Origin: Roseiarcus sp963820795
GTDB taxonomy: Bacteria > Pseudomonadota > Alphaproteobacteria > Rhizobiales > Beijerinckiaceae
Reading direction: 5' to 3'
Assembly: GCA_963820795.1 (NCBI GenBank)
Contig: CAWGBJ010000021.1
Span: 1-64,000, forward strand
DNA: 64,000 nt
Numbering within the stretch: position 1 is the stretch's first letter; each line of letters begins with the position of its first letter. The translations under genes and the position numbers were made by a program. Below the pieces are notes generated by a model. It was not told where the DNA came from, did no database searches, and saw only the letters and a program-made list of their open reading frames with translations. This document shows positions 17,332 to 25,989 of the stretch, in pieces.

Positions 17332-18027
17332 ATGAAACAGGGTGCTTTTCGGCTTTCTGCCCTCGCCCTTGGCTCTGCCGCCATTGCGTTGCTCATGCCC
17401 GTTCCGATAGCGAGCGCCGCCGTCCGCCACGATGGGGTGGCGAGACCGGCAATGCATCGTTCGGCCATGCACGCTTCATATCGAGGGGCGTGGCACGGGG
17501 GCCATCGCTACGCGTACGGCTGGCGGGGTCATTATCGCTACGGCTATGGCCATCGCTACGCCCATGGCTGGCGCGGCTACGGTTGGCGCGGCGTAGCGGT
17601 CGCGGGCGGCTATTACGGCGCCGGCTACTACCGACGTCACCATAGCTGCTGGTGGTACCGCAACTACGATCCGTACGACATGCCGTCGTGGTGCGGCGCC
17701 TATTCGTATGGGTATGACTATGACTACGGTGACTACGGGCCGTATGTCGGCCTCGCGTATGGCTTCGGCCCAGGCTATTACGGCGGCTACGGCTACGCTC
17801 GCCGGTACGGCTTCCACGGCGGGCATCGCTTCTATGGCGGCCAGGCAGGCGGCTTCGCCGGCGCACATATGGGCGGAGCCCATTTCATCCCCCGAATGGG
17901 CGGCGCAAATATCTCCGGGATGGGAACCGCCCACTTCGCCGGAGGCTTCCACGGCGGCTTCGCCGGAGGCTTCCACGGCGGGATGGGCGGCGCCCACATC
18001 GGTGGCGGCGGGTTCCGCGTCCACTAG
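17332..18027 (+). CDS. Secreted Gly/Tyr/His-rich protein
   Basis: A clear Sec signal peptide (residues 1-29, ending PIASA) precedes about 200 residues of low-complexity sequence. The first part is rich in YGWRG/YGHRY motifs. The middle contains one cysteine pair and DYDYGDYGPY. The tail is built of GGFHGGFAGGFHGG repeats and ends GGGGFRVH. Such proteins are common in Rhizobiales and may be structural or surface components; no enzymatic motif is present. AGGAGATTGTT precedes the ATG. Confidence 0.8.
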   Translation: MKQGAFRLSALALGSAAIALLMPVPIASAAVRHDGVARPAMHRSAMHASYRGAWHGGHRYAYGWRGHYRYGYGHRYAHGWRGYGWRGVAVAGGYYGAGYYRRHHSCWWYRNYDPYDMPSWCGAYSYGYDYDYGDYGPYVGLAYGFGPGYYGGYGYARRYGFHGGHRFYGGQAGGFAGAHMGGAHFIPRMGGANISGMGTAHFAGGFHGGFAGGFHGGMGGAHIGGGGFRVH

Positions 18028-18060
18028 CGCGGGTTCCGATCAGGTTGACCCATCCGGATC

Positions 18061-18162
18061 CGTCATCGCCGGGCTTGACCAGGCTTGACCCGGCGATCCA
18101 TGGACCCGCGGGTCAAGCCCGCGGGTGACGGAAAACAATTCTGCCCGATCGAAACCAGCTCT
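18061..18162 (+). repeat. Dispersed palindromic repeat, copy 2
   Basis: Two nested palindromes, TCGCCGGGCTTGACC/GACCCGGCGA and ACCCGCGGGTCAAG/CCCGCGGGT, are followed by GACGGAAAACAATT and GATCGAAACCAGCTCT. The last 70 bp recur at 53328-53397 with few changes. The palindrome also forms the 5' exon of the intron at 5906. It lies between convergent genes, the usual place for REP-like elements. Confidence 0.8.
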
Positions 18163-18268
18163 AGGGTCGCCGATCAGGCTCGCGTTCGGGGCGATCCAGT
18201 ATTGTCCGTCGGGCGGCAAAACCGGGCGGCGTCCTGCGAGCGAATAGACCGGCATCGACGCGGGTTCC

Positions 18269-18664
18269 TCATTCGTCGGCGAGATCGATGTCCAGAATCG
18301 CCATCTGCAGGGTGAAGCTCGTCCCCTTCGGATCATCGGCGGAGACGACGCCGAGGAACTCCGGGCCATTGCTGAGTTCAACCGAGTCGGTCTTCTTTAG
18401 CCGCGACGCAATCGTCAGCTTGTTGTTTTCGAACAGTTTTCTGAGATAGTCCTGCAGCGCCGGGCGCTCGACTGGGACTTTCACCGCCAACGAGAACGAT
18501 CGGTCGCCGTCTTCGTCGTCGACGGTAATCACGCCGATCTTCCGCTGACCGAGCCAGACGTCCGCCTCCTCGGCCGACGTCGAATTCGGCGCGACTTGCA
18601 GCGCCGGCGCGCCGAACGACCGGCGCAGGAACTCACGCAGCTTCACGATCTCGGCTTTGTCCAA
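18269..18664 (-). CDS. DUF3126 protein with two tandem modules
   Basis: The first half (MDKAEIVKLREFLRRSFGAP to IGVITVDDEDGDRSF) matches DUF3126, a short alphaproteobacterial family. The second half repeats the pattern: LQDYLRKLFENNKLTIASRL, then EFLGVVSADDPKGTSFTLQMAILDIDL, the last part being the normal DUF3126 ending. The protein is thus 131 aa, about twice the roughly 70 aa I expect. It lies 85 bp downstream of cysE on the same strand, a conserved association in this group. Function unknown. Confidence 0.8.
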   Translation of the reverse strand: MDKAEIVKLREFLRRSFGAPALQVAPNSTSAEEADVWLGQRKIGVITVDDEDGDRSFSLAVKVPVERPALQDYLRKLFENNKLTIASRLKKTDSVELSNGPEFLGVVSADDPKGTSFTLQMAILDIDLADE

Positions 18665-18749
18665 GGCCCGCTCCTCGCGCGTTGGTTGGCGCCGGCAGGC
18701 TTTGCCACGAACGGCGGGAGCGCCGCAAGGCGGCGCCCAATCCTCTTGC

Positions 18750-19580
18750 TCAGCCGTCGACAGCCTTTTCGGCGAGGATCTGGTTCATGTCGCGCGCCGG
18801 CTCGGCGCAGCCCGCTTCGCCGACGATGCGCGCCGGCACGCCGGCCACCGTCTTGTTGTGCGGCACCGGCGCAAGCACCACGGAGCCTGCAGCCACCCGG
18901 GCGCAATAGCCGATCTCGATGTTGCCCAGGATCTTCGCGCCTGCGCCGATCAGGACGCCGTGGCGGATCTTCGGATGGCGGTCGCCGGTCTCCTTGCCGG
19001 TGCCGCCCAGGGTCACGCCCTGCAGGATCGAAACGTTGTCCTCGATGACCGTCGTCTCGCCGACGACCAGCCCGGTCGCATGATCGATGAACACGCCCTT
19101 GCCGATGCGGGCCGCCGGATTGATGTCGACGCCAAAGACCGCCGACGCCAGAGACTGCAAACTCAAGGCGAAATCACGCCGGCCGGCCTTCCACAGCCAG
19201 TGCGCCAGACGATAGGCCTGCAAGGCCTGGAAGCCCTTGAAGTAGAGCGGCGGCTCCAGCATTCTGAGGCAGGCCGGGTCGCGGTCGGCGACCGCGATGA
19301 TGTCGGCGCGAAAGGCTTCGCCGATCGTCGCATCGCGATCGATCGCCTCCGCGTAGGTCTGGCGGATGAGGGCCGCCGGAATGTCCGGATTGTCCAGTCG
19401 CGCGGCGACCCTGAAGACGACCGAACTCTCCAGCGTGTCATGGTTCAGGATGGAGGTCATCAGGAAGGTCGCGAGCTCGGGCTCGCGCCGGATCGCCTCT
19501 TCGGCTTCCTGACGGATGCGCGCGAACAACGGATCGTTGCCGGCGAGCCCGACGATCCGGGCAGTCGAACCTTGCGCCAT
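18750..19580 (-). CDS. cysE: Serine O-acetyltransferase
   Basis: The enzyme (276 aa) makes O-acetylserine, the precursor of cysteine. The N-terminal helical domain (about 1-140) is followed by a left-handed beta helix of hexapeptide repeats. Catalytic histidine motifs are in GVFIDHATGLVVGET and TGDRHPKIRHGVLIGAGAKILG. Length is typical of the CysE type with the serine-binding N-terminal domain. The ATG is preceded by GAGGAGTTTCTC. DUF3126 follows in the same direction. Confidence 0.95.
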   Translation of the reverse strand: MAQGSTARIVGLAGNDPLFARIRQEAEEAIRREPELATFLMTSILNHDTLESSVVFRVAARLDNPDIPAALIRQTYAEAIDRDATIGEAFRADIIAVADRDPACLRMLEPPLYFKGFQALQAYRLAHWLWKAGRRDFALSLQSLASAVFGVDINPAARIGKGVFIDHATGLVVGETTVIEDNVSILQGVTLGGTGKETGDRHPKIRHGVLIGAGAKILGNIEIGYCARVAAGSVVLAPVPHNKTVAGVPARIVGEAGCAEPARDMNQILAEKAVDG

Positions 19581-19718
19581 GAGAAACTCCTCGCCCCGCC
19601 CAGTCAGGCGCTTGATATAGCACGTCGCGGGGATTTCGTGAACCGCAGCCGCCGTCGCTTTCGACGGCGTCTGGGTTCGGCGTCCCCGGGCGGACCGAAT
19701 TCGGACGCGACGTATACG

Positions 19719-20300
19719 TCACCGCGCGCGGGGCGCGGCTTTGGGCTGAAAGCGCGGCCACATACGGGTGAGGACGGCGTCGCGCTTGAGCGCCGTATGC
19801 CAGAAGACGGCCGCCAGATGCACGGCAAGGACGACGCCAATGGTCCAGGCGAGCACATGGTGCGCCTGGGCGCCGGCCTCGGCTAGGCCCTTGTCCCGGT
19901 GGACGACGCTCGGAACCTCGAAGAGGCCGAACCACGGGATGTCGTGGCCGCCGGCGCTGGACAGGATGTAGCCGGTGACCGGCATGGCGATCATCAAGGC
20001 GTAAAGAGCAAGGTGGCCCGTGTTGGCCGCGGCGTGCACGAGCCGGCCGAGCGGCTCGACATAGGCGGGGGCGCCGACCATGAGACGCACGGCGATCCGC
20101 ACCAGGACCAGGGCGAGCACGGTGATCCCGATCGACTTGTGCACGAACAGCACTTCGGACCGGAATTCGGCCCGCGGCAGCTGGGTCGACCAGACGCCGA
20201 GCGCCAGCGCAATGAAGATTAGCGCCGCCATCAGCCAGTGGATGGCGCGCAGGACGGGGCTGTAGCAAGCGATGAAGGAGCGCGAAGGAAAGGCTTTCAT
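19719..20300 (-). CDS. Cytochrome b561
   Basis: A four-helix membrane diheme cytochrome of 193 aa. Candidate heme-ligating histidines sit in AIHWLMAAL, LFVHKSIG, AHHVLAWTIG and AVHLAAVFWHTAL, in the arrangement of bacterial CybB-type proteins that pass electrons from the quinol pool, for example to superoxide. The N-terminus MKAFPSRSFIACYSPVLRAIHW has no cleaved signal. It stands upstream of no obvious partner. Confidence 0.9.
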   Translation of the reverse strand: MKAFPSRSFIACYSPVLRAIHWLMAALIFIALALGVWSTQLPRAEFRSEVLFVHKSIGITVLALVLVRIAVRLMVGAPAYVEPLGRLVHAAANTGHLALYALMIAMPVTGYILSSAGGHDIPWFGLFEVPSVVHRDKGLAEAGAQAHHVLAWTIGVVLAVHLAAVFWHTALKRDAVLTRMWPRFQPKAAPRAR

Positions 20301-20381
20301 CGCGTCGGCGCCGAGTTTTGCATCTTTCGCGACTTCATGCGCGAAAACGACTATCTCAAGACCGAACCGGCGTCTTTCCGT

Positions 20382-21159
20382 TCACGTTTCGATGATCGCG
20401 ACCGCCCGCGTCCAACCGGCCGAAGCGCGCTCGATCTTCACCGGGAAACAGCACACGGTAAAACCCGTCGCCGGTAACAACTCCAGATTGTGCAATTTTT
20501 CGATGTGGCAGTAGCCGATGTGGCGGCCGGCCTTGTGCCCCTCCCAGATGATCGTAGGGTCATGCGTCTCGGCGTATCTTTTCGCCGTATGGACGAAAGG
20601 CGCGTCCCAGCTCCATCCGTCGGTGCCGGTCAGGCGCACGCCGCGTTCGAGCAGGTAGAGCGTCGCCTCCGCTCCCATGCCGCAGCCAGACGCCACGTAG
20701 TCCAGGCGGCCGTATTTGGCGCCGGCGGCGGTGTTGACGACGACGATGTCGAGCGGCTTCAGCTGATGGCCGATCCGCTGGAGCTCGGCCTCGACGTCGG
20801 CGACCGTTGCGACGTAGCCGTCGGGGAAGCGACGGAAGTCGAGCTTGACGCCGGGGTTGAAGCACCATTCGAGCGGAACCTCGTCGATCGTCCAGGCGCG
20901 CTCGCCCTCGTTCATCGTCGGATGATAGTGCCAGGGGGCGTCCAGATGCGTGCCGTTGTGGGTCAAAAGCTGCACCCGCTCGACCGCCCAGCCCTGGCCG
21001 TCCGGCAGATCTTCTTTCTTCAGGCCAGGAAAGAAGGGGAGAATCTGCGGCAGAACTCTGCTGATGGTCGATGTATTCGATCTTGGGGCCAAGCCCCGGC
21101 GGGTCGGCGGCGACGTCGTTCTGCAGCGGCGCAGAGATGTCGATCAGGCGACGGACCAT
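20382..21159 (-). pseudogene. Cyclase-family hydrolase (kynurenine formamidase-like), frameshifted
   Basis: Two frames together give one complete protein of about 258 aa. The N-terminal frame reads MVRRLIDISAPLQNDVAADP to YIDHQQ. The second frame continues ILPFFPGLKKEDLPDGQGW, then the cyclase signature THNGTHLDAPWHY with metal-binding HxGTHxDAP, and WSWDAPF near the end. One extra A (complement of 21057) in CAGCAG-A-GTTCTG separates them; removing it gives HQQVLPQILPFFPGL at the expected spacing. Either the gene is inactivated or the base is a sequencing error. Such cyclases hydrolyse amide or cyclic substrates. Confidence 0.8.
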
Positions 21160-21189
21160 TGTGTCTCCTCCGGGGCGTCGAGAGAAAGG

Positions 21190-21411
21190 TTAGCCGCGCT
21201 CGTCACGCCGCGCCCGACGGACGCTGCGGAGCACGCTCGCCGCAAGCACCGCAGGCAGCGAGACGGTCAGCAAGAGGCCTGCGACCCACGGCGGCAGCGC
21301 GCCCAATGCAGCCGGGCCGGCGATCAGCGCGACCACGACGAGGATTCCGGCCGCCAGCAGACCGTCGTCGACAAAGAGGCCAACGAGCTGTCTGCCGATC
21401 TCGCCGATCAT
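21190..21411 (-). CDS. Small two-helix membrane protein
   Basis: The product is 73 aa with two hydrophobic segments (LLAAGILVVVALIAGPAAL and VAGLLLTVSLPAVLAASVL) and a basic tail RSVRRARRDERG. Its ATG overlaps the stop of the preceding COG4280-like gene (ATGA), so it is translationally coupled and probably works with it. No further similarity seen. Confidence 0.65.
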   Translation of the reverse strand: MIGEIGRQLVGLFVDDGLLAAGILVVVALIAGPAALGALPPWVAGLLLTVSLPAVLAASVLRSVRRARRDERG

Positions 21412-22151
21412 GCAGGCTCCGTTCGTGCGGCCTTGAGGAGCTGAACCAGCGCGACGGCGACGACCAGAAACAGGGCGGCGAAAGCGAAGATCGCCGCGTC
21501 GCCGCCCGGCCATTCGACGCCGAGGCTTTCGCCGGTCCAGAACAGGCCGAAGGCGGAAAGCATGATGCCGACGGCGAATTTCAGCGCGTTTTCGGGAACC
21601 TGTGAGAGCGGCCCGAGCGCCGCCCAGCCGATCGCCGCCACGGCGATGCAGGCGGCCGCGGCGCCGGCGCTGGCGAGCCACAGGAGGCCGCCGGCGCCGA
21701 TGGCGATGACGATGAAGACGACCTCGACCCCCTCGAGCAGCACGGCCTTGAAGGCGGTCACGCCGGCGATCCAGTCGAGCCCCTGCAAACGCCGCCGTTC
21801 GGCCTCGGCGAGTTCCCGGGTCTCCCGGGCAAACGCCGCGTCCTCGTCGTGCAGAGGAATGGTCCCGATCGAACGCAGGATCGCCTTGCGCAGCCACCTG
21901 AGGCCGAAAAGCAGCAGCAACACGCCGACGACCGCCTGGAGCGCGTGAATCGGAATCCGCCCGATCAGCGGCCCGAGGATCGCGACCATGAGCGCGAGCG
22001 CGGTCAGCGCCGCCGCCGCTCCTGTCAGCGCCGGCCGCCAGCCGCGCGCCAGGCCGACCGCCAGCACGACCGTCAGGGCTTCCACCGCCTCGACGAAGGA
22101 GGCGGCGAACGAGGCCCCGGCGACCGATACGACGGAAGAGAAATTCGCCAT
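21408..22151 (-). CDS. COG4280-type integral membrane protein
   Basis: A protein of 247 aa with about six transmembrane helices. The N-terminal FVEAVEALTVVLAVGLARGW and the internal LLEGVEVVFIVIAIGA are two related acidic membrane motifs (the EAVEALTV / EGVEVVFI pair), recalling the FTR1/cation-channel type of inverted repeat. The cytoplasmic loop between them is charged (RETRELAEAERRR). It overlaps the downstream small membrane gene by 4 bp. The acidic intramembrane motifs suggest metal transport, but this is inference. Confidence 0.75.
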   Translation of the reverse strand: MANFSSVVSVAGASFAASFVEAVEALTVVLAVGLARGWRPALTGAAAALTALALMVAILGPLIGRIPIHALQAVVGVLLLLFGLRWLRKAILRSIGTIPLHDEDAAFARETRELAEAERRRLQGLDWIAGVTAFKAVLLEGVEVVFIVIAIGAGGLLWLASAGAAAACIAVAAIGWAALGPLSQVPENALKFAVGIMLSAFGLFWTGESLGVEWPGGDAAIFAFAALFLVVAVALVQLLKAARTEPA

Positions 22152-22268
22152 CCGGGCAACCCCTGCTTCGAAACTTAATCGATCGGGAGCGGCCTACGGC
22201 AAGACGGGGTTATTTTCGAGACCCCGTTTCGACGCTAGAGCAGGATCAATTGGAACAGGCCACGCTTA

Positions 22269-23696
22269 TCACTCCCCTGGCTGTGACACGAATGCCGGGC
22301 TGGCCGCGATTTGCGCGGGTTGCTCGACCGTGCGGGCGTTCCTCCGCTGCAGCACAAGCAAAGGAATCAAGCCGAATGCGGCGATCGCCGCCATCATCCA
22401 CCAAGCGCCGCGAAACGCCGCCAAACGCCCCTCCGCCGAGCCAGGCGATCCGACAACGGCGACGAAAATAGCGACGCCGACGGCGAAACCGGTCTGGCGA
22501 ATCATGTTGATTGCGCCGGACCCAGTCGCGAACGATGACGCAGGGAGCGCCGACGTCCCGACTCCCATCAGCGTCGGCAGCGTTAGGCCGACGCCGATGC
22601 CGGAGGGGATCATGCTGAGGACGGCGAACCCTAGGTCCGGGCGCGGTCCAGCCAGGACCGCCCACAAGACGACGCCGCCCGAGAAGAAGACCAGTCCGGC
22701 TCCCGCGACCACTGCGGCGCCGAAACGGGCGATCAACCGTCCGGCCAGCAGTAACGACGTGACTGGAACCATGAACGGTCCCGCGGCGATGGCCAGACCG
22801 ATCTTCACGGCGGGCCAGTTCCAGACGCCCTGCTCCCACAACACAAGCGAAAGCAGATAGCCGCCGAATGCGATTGAGAACGGCGCCATCGTCAAGGATG
22901 CGCCGGCAAAATCCCGAATCCGAAACACGGCGGGATCGATGAACGGATTGTCGGATCGCAGGCAGTGCATGACAAACAACGTCAACAGCGCCGCCGCCGC
23001 CGCAAAGCTCAGCGACACGCCAGGCGAGCTCCACCCCCAATCGTTGAGCTTCACGATGCCGAATGTCAGCGCGCCAATGCCGAAAGTGATCAGAGCGGCC
23101 GCCCAGACATATGGCGCCGGAACGTCATGGCCGGAAATTTTGGGGAGTTTGATCCAGCCCACCGCCAGCGCAAGCAGGCCGATTGGCACGTTCACCAGAA
23201 AAATCCACCGCCAACTGGCTGTGACCAGTAGCCCGCCCGCCAAGGGCCCCAGAGCGGCGGCAAACCCGCCGACGGCAGCCCAGGCGCGAACCGCTCCGCC
23301 CCGGCGCTCCGCCGGAAAGGTCGCGAGGATCAAACCCAACGACGTCGGGGTGAGCAGCGCCGCCCCGGCGGCTTGCAGAACACGGAACGCGACCAGGCTC
23401 GCGACGCTGTTCGCCAGGGCGCAGGCAGCCGAGGCGACGGTGAAGAGTGCGACGCCAACGAGGAAGCTGTCGTTTCGCGGGTAGCGTTCGGCCAACCTGC
23501 CACAAAATACCAGCAGGGCCGCATAGACGATTGCATAAGCGCTCAAAATCCAGGACAGATCGCCTAGATTCGCGTCTCTGAAGTCTCGGGCGATGTTCGG
23601 CAGCGCCACATTGACGATGAAGAGGTCGAGGTTGGCCAGCACTATGCCGGCGCAAGCGATGGCGAGGACCTGACCCGGCCTCGTTGGCGCGCTCAC
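22269..23696 (-). CDS. MFS transporter, DHA2 (EmrB/QacA) type
   Basis: A 475-aa drug:H+ antiporter-like permease with about 14 membrane helices. Helix 1 holds NLDLFIVNVALPNIARDF, the DHA2 motif, and the loop after helix 2 reads GRLAERYPRND. FRVLQAAGAALLTPTSLGLI is motif C-like. It starts with GTG overlapping the stop of the upstream SDR gene (GTGA), so the pair forms an operon. A TetR gene reads divergently, so it is likely repressed until an effluxed compound is present. Confidence 0.92.
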   Translation of the reverse strand: MSAPTRPGQVLAIACAGIVLANLDLFIVNVALPNIARDFRDANLGDLSWILSAYAIVYAALLVFCGRLAERYPRNDSFLVGVALFTVASAACALANSVASLVAFRVLQAAGAALLTPTSLGLILATFPAERRGGAVRAWAAVGGFAAALGPLAGGLLVTASWRWIFLVNVPIGLLALAVGWIKLPKISGHDVPAPYVWAAALITFGIGALTFGIVKLNDWGWSSPGVSLSFAAAAALLTLFVMHCLRSDNPFIDPAVFRIRDFAGASLTMAPFSIAFGGYLLSLVLWEQGVWNWPAVKIGLAIAAGPFMVPVTSLLLAGRLIARFGAAVVAGAGLVFFSGGVVLWAVLAGPRPDLGFAVLSMIPSGIGVGLTLPTLMGVGTSALPASSFATGSGAINMIRQTGFAVGVAIFVAVVGSPGSAEGRLAAFRGAWWMMAAIAAFGLIPLLVLQRRNARTVEQPAQIAASPAFVSQPGE

Positions 23697-24511
23697 GCCG
23701 CTTCTCCCGCTCTTGCGTATCGCCTGGCCGCGTGCGCTCGAGACATATTCGGCCCCATCGCCAGACGCGCGTCGTTAAACCGGGACCAGTCAGTCATGTC
23801 CGGCAAGGACGGGAGCGTCACCGCCTCGCCCATATCCAGACCCGCGAGGGCGGCGTCTACCATTTCATCAACATCCATCAGAATGTCCGCCGGCAGCGTC
23901 GCAATATCGACGCCCGCCTTGCCCCAGATCCCGGTGCGCGTGGCGCCGGGCAGCACCGCCTGGACGCGTATGTCGGCGCCTGCCAGCTCGGCCCGCAGCG
24001 TCATGCTGAGACTCAGCATGAAGGCCTTGGCGCCGCTGTAGGCGGCGTTGAACCGCTCGGGCGCCAGCGCAACCACGGAAGAGATATTGATCAATGTCCC
24101 CTTGCCGCGCCCCACGAAACCCTCGACGGCCGCGTGGGCCAGCCGGAGCGCCGCCGTGACGTTGAGGTTCACCATTGCCTCGAGCCGGTCCACGTCGGAG
24201 CCGCGCATCGGCCCGGAGACGGCGACGCCCGCGTTGTTCACCAGCATATCAATGGAAGGATCCTGGCGCAGCCGGTGTTCGATCCTCAGCAGGTCCGGCC
24301 GCGCCAACAGGTCAGCAGGCATAACTTCCACCGAGCGGCCGATTTCCGCCCGCAGGCGTTCCGCCAGGGCATTCAGCCGGGTTTCATCGCGCGCCACCAG
24401 GATCAGATCGTGGCCGCGGCGAGCCAGTCGGTCCGCGTAGACGGCGCCAATGCCGGCGGACGCGCCGGTGATGAGCGCAGTGTTGGGGTTTGACATCGTG
24501 GACCTCCGCAT
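23693..24511 (-). CDS. Short-chain dehydrogenase/reductase
   Basis: A classical SDR (272 aa, or 267 if it starts at MSNPNTALITG). The cofactor loop is TGASAGIG, then NNAG, and the catalytic YSGAK with the upstream serine in INISSVVAL. It probably oxidises or reduces a small alcohol/carbonyl with NAD(P). First gene of an operon with the MFS exporter; both face the TetR gene across two palindromes. Together this looks like a detoxification unit: modify, export, sense. Confidence 0.92.
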   Translation of the reverse strand: MRRSTMSNPNTALITGASAGIGAVYADRLARRGHDLILVARDETRLNALAERLRAEIGRSVEVMPADLLARPDLLRIEHRLRQDPSIDMLVNNAGVAVSGPMRGSDVDRLEAMVNLNVTAALRLAHAAVEGFVGRGKGTLINISSVVALAPERFNAAYSGAKAFMLSLSMTLRAELAGADIRVQAVLPGATRTGIWGKAGVDIATLPADILMDVDEMVDAALAGLDMGEAVTLPSLPDMTDWSRFNDARLAMGPNMSRAHAARRYARAGEAA

Positions 24512-24528
24512 GTTGGGCCGTCGTTTTG

Positions 24529-24579
24529 ATGACGATCGTCATGATTGACATTGATGGCGACCGCCATTAATAATGTCAA
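24529..24579. promoter_or_regulatory. Tandem palindromic operators between SDR and TetR genes
   Basis: ATGACGATCGTCAT (24529-24542) is a perfect 14-bp palindrome. ATGGCGACCGCCAT (24554-24567) is the same pattern with only the central two bases unpaired, centred 25 bp away. Outside the second lies a further inverted pair TTGACATT (24545-24552) and AATGTCAA (24572-24579). The layout fits a TetR dimer binding both sites and controlling both directions. Confidence 0.7.
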
Positions 24580-24613
24580 GGAGAAATTTTCGCTTGCCCG
24601 ACAAGGTGGAGAC

Positions 24614-25159
24614 ATGCGGGTTTCAAAGGAAAAGGCAGCCGCAAATCGGGAGCGTATCCTGAGCGAGGCCGCGCGCCTGTTCCGCGAGCGGGGCCTGTCG
24701 GGCGTTGGCGTCGATGCTCTTACAGACGCGGCCGGATTGACCCACGGCAGCCTGTATAGCCAGTTCGGATCAAAGGAGCGTCTGGCCGCCGAGGCGTTAA
24801 GTCACGCCCTGGCCACGAGTTCGGCGCGCATGGGCGAGGCCCGGACCCTGGACGACTACATCACCCGGTACTTGTCCGCGGACCATCGGCAACGACGCGG
24901 CGACGGCTGTGTGATGGCGGCGCTGGGAGGTGAAGTCCCACGCCATGGCGCCGCGATCCGGCACAGTTTCACCCAGGCCGTTCGGGCGACAACGAAGCGG
25001 ATCGCCGGTCTGATGCCGGGCCGCCGCGAACGCGAGGACGAAGCGCTGGCCGCCGTCGCGACGATGGTGGGCGCGCTGACCCTCGCGCGCGCCGTAGACG
25101 ATCCGGAATTGTCTGACCGCATCCTCGCCGCGGCGCGAACACGATTGGCGTCGCGCTAG
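24614..25159 (+). CDS. TetR/AcrR-family repressor
   Basis: A 181-aa regulator. The N-terminal HTH is NRERILSEAARLFRERGLSGVGVDALTDAAGLTHGSLYSQFGSKERL, of the subtype with the HGSLY recognition helix. The C-terminal part (about 80-181) is a helical ligand domain with DGCVMAALGGEV. I chose ATG 24614, which has AAGGTGGAG just upstream; the in-frame extension would run into the operator region. It is divergent from the SDR-MFS operon and likely represses it and itself. Confidence 0.9.
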   Translation: MRVSKEKAAANRERILSEAARLFRERGLSGVGVDALTDAAGLTHGSLYSQFGSKERLAAEALSHALATSSARMGEARTLDDYITRYLSADHRQRRGDGCVMAALGGEVPRHGAAIRHSFTQAVRATTKRIAGLMPGRREREDEALAAVATMVGALTLARAVDDPELSDRILAAARTRLASR

Positions 25160-25239
25160 GCGAGAGCGGCCGGGGGCTATTTCCACCGCCCTTGGTAAGC
25201 CGTCGCCAACGCATGTCGGCGGCAACAGGATTGGGCCGG

Positions 25240-25989
25240 CTATGCCGCCCTCCAGAAGAGCCCGATCGTCAGCAGGACGCCGATCGCCACGACGACAATG
25301 CGCAAGAGCTTCTCGTTGACAGTCTTGAGCATGATCGCGCCCGCCCAGCCGCCGAACGACGCGCCGACCGCGGTGATCGCCGCCTGGGTCCAGTGCACGT
25401 CGTTGGAAAAGGCAAAGATGGCGACGGCCGAAGCGTTCATGACCCCGGCGAGAATGTTCTTGGCTGCCCCCGCGTTGCGGACCGCAAGCCCCGCCATCGT
25501 CAGCGAAGCGATCATCAAAAACCCGATGCCGCCGCCGAAATAACCGCCATAAATTGCGATAAAGAGCTGCACCGCCGCCGCTCCCCAGGGCGGCAGGTGA
25601 GCCTCTCCCGGCTTCGGCGGTTTGCGGAGGAAGCTGCCCCAGGCGAAGAGGGCGGTCGCGAACAGAACGAGCCACGGCACCAGCTTCGCGAACAGGGTCG
25701 GCGGCGTTAAGAGCAGGATCATTGCGCCGAGCGCGCCGCCGATGAGACTGATGACGAAGAGCGCCGTCATCGACAGCCCGGGCGGACTCTGGGCATCCGA
25801 CCGTCCCGTCAGCCCCGTCACCAACTGAGCCGGAAAAAGCGCGACGGTCGAGGTGATATTGGCGGCGCGCGCATCCATGCCCGTCAGCATCAAGGACGGC
25901 AAGGTGATGAACGACCCGCCTCCGGCCAGCGCGTTCTGCGCGCCGGCCCAGATCGAAGCGACAAACAGGATCAGGAAGCCAGTCATCAT
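25240..25989 (-). CDS. TauE/SafE-family sulfite exporter-like permease
   Basis: The product is 249 aa with about eight hydrophobic helices in two related halves. The first half holds AGAQNALAGGGSFITLPSLMLTG, the TauE signature, and the second YGGYFGGGIGFLMIASL. Family members export sulfite, sulfoacetate or related anions. No sulfur-metabolism gene is adjacent, so the substrate is open. Confidence 0.9.
   Translation of the reverse strand: MMTGFLILFVASIWAGAQNALAGGGSFITLPSLMLTGMDARAANITSTVALFPAQLVTGLTGRSDAQSPPGLSMTALFVISLIGGALGAMILLLTPPTLFAKLVPWLVLFATALFAWGSFLRKPPKPGEAHLPPWGAAAVQLFIAIYGGYFGGGIGFLMIASLTMAGLAVRNAGAAKNILAGVMNASAVAIFAFSNDVHWTQAAITAVGASFGGWAGAIMLKTVNEKLLRIVVVAIGVLLTIGLFWRAA

Noticed and set aside
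18061..18162. Possible CRISPR or tRNA-like structure at the palindromic repeats
   Set aside because: There are only isolated copies with no regular spacers, and no cloverleaf or anticodon; these are REP-like palindromes.
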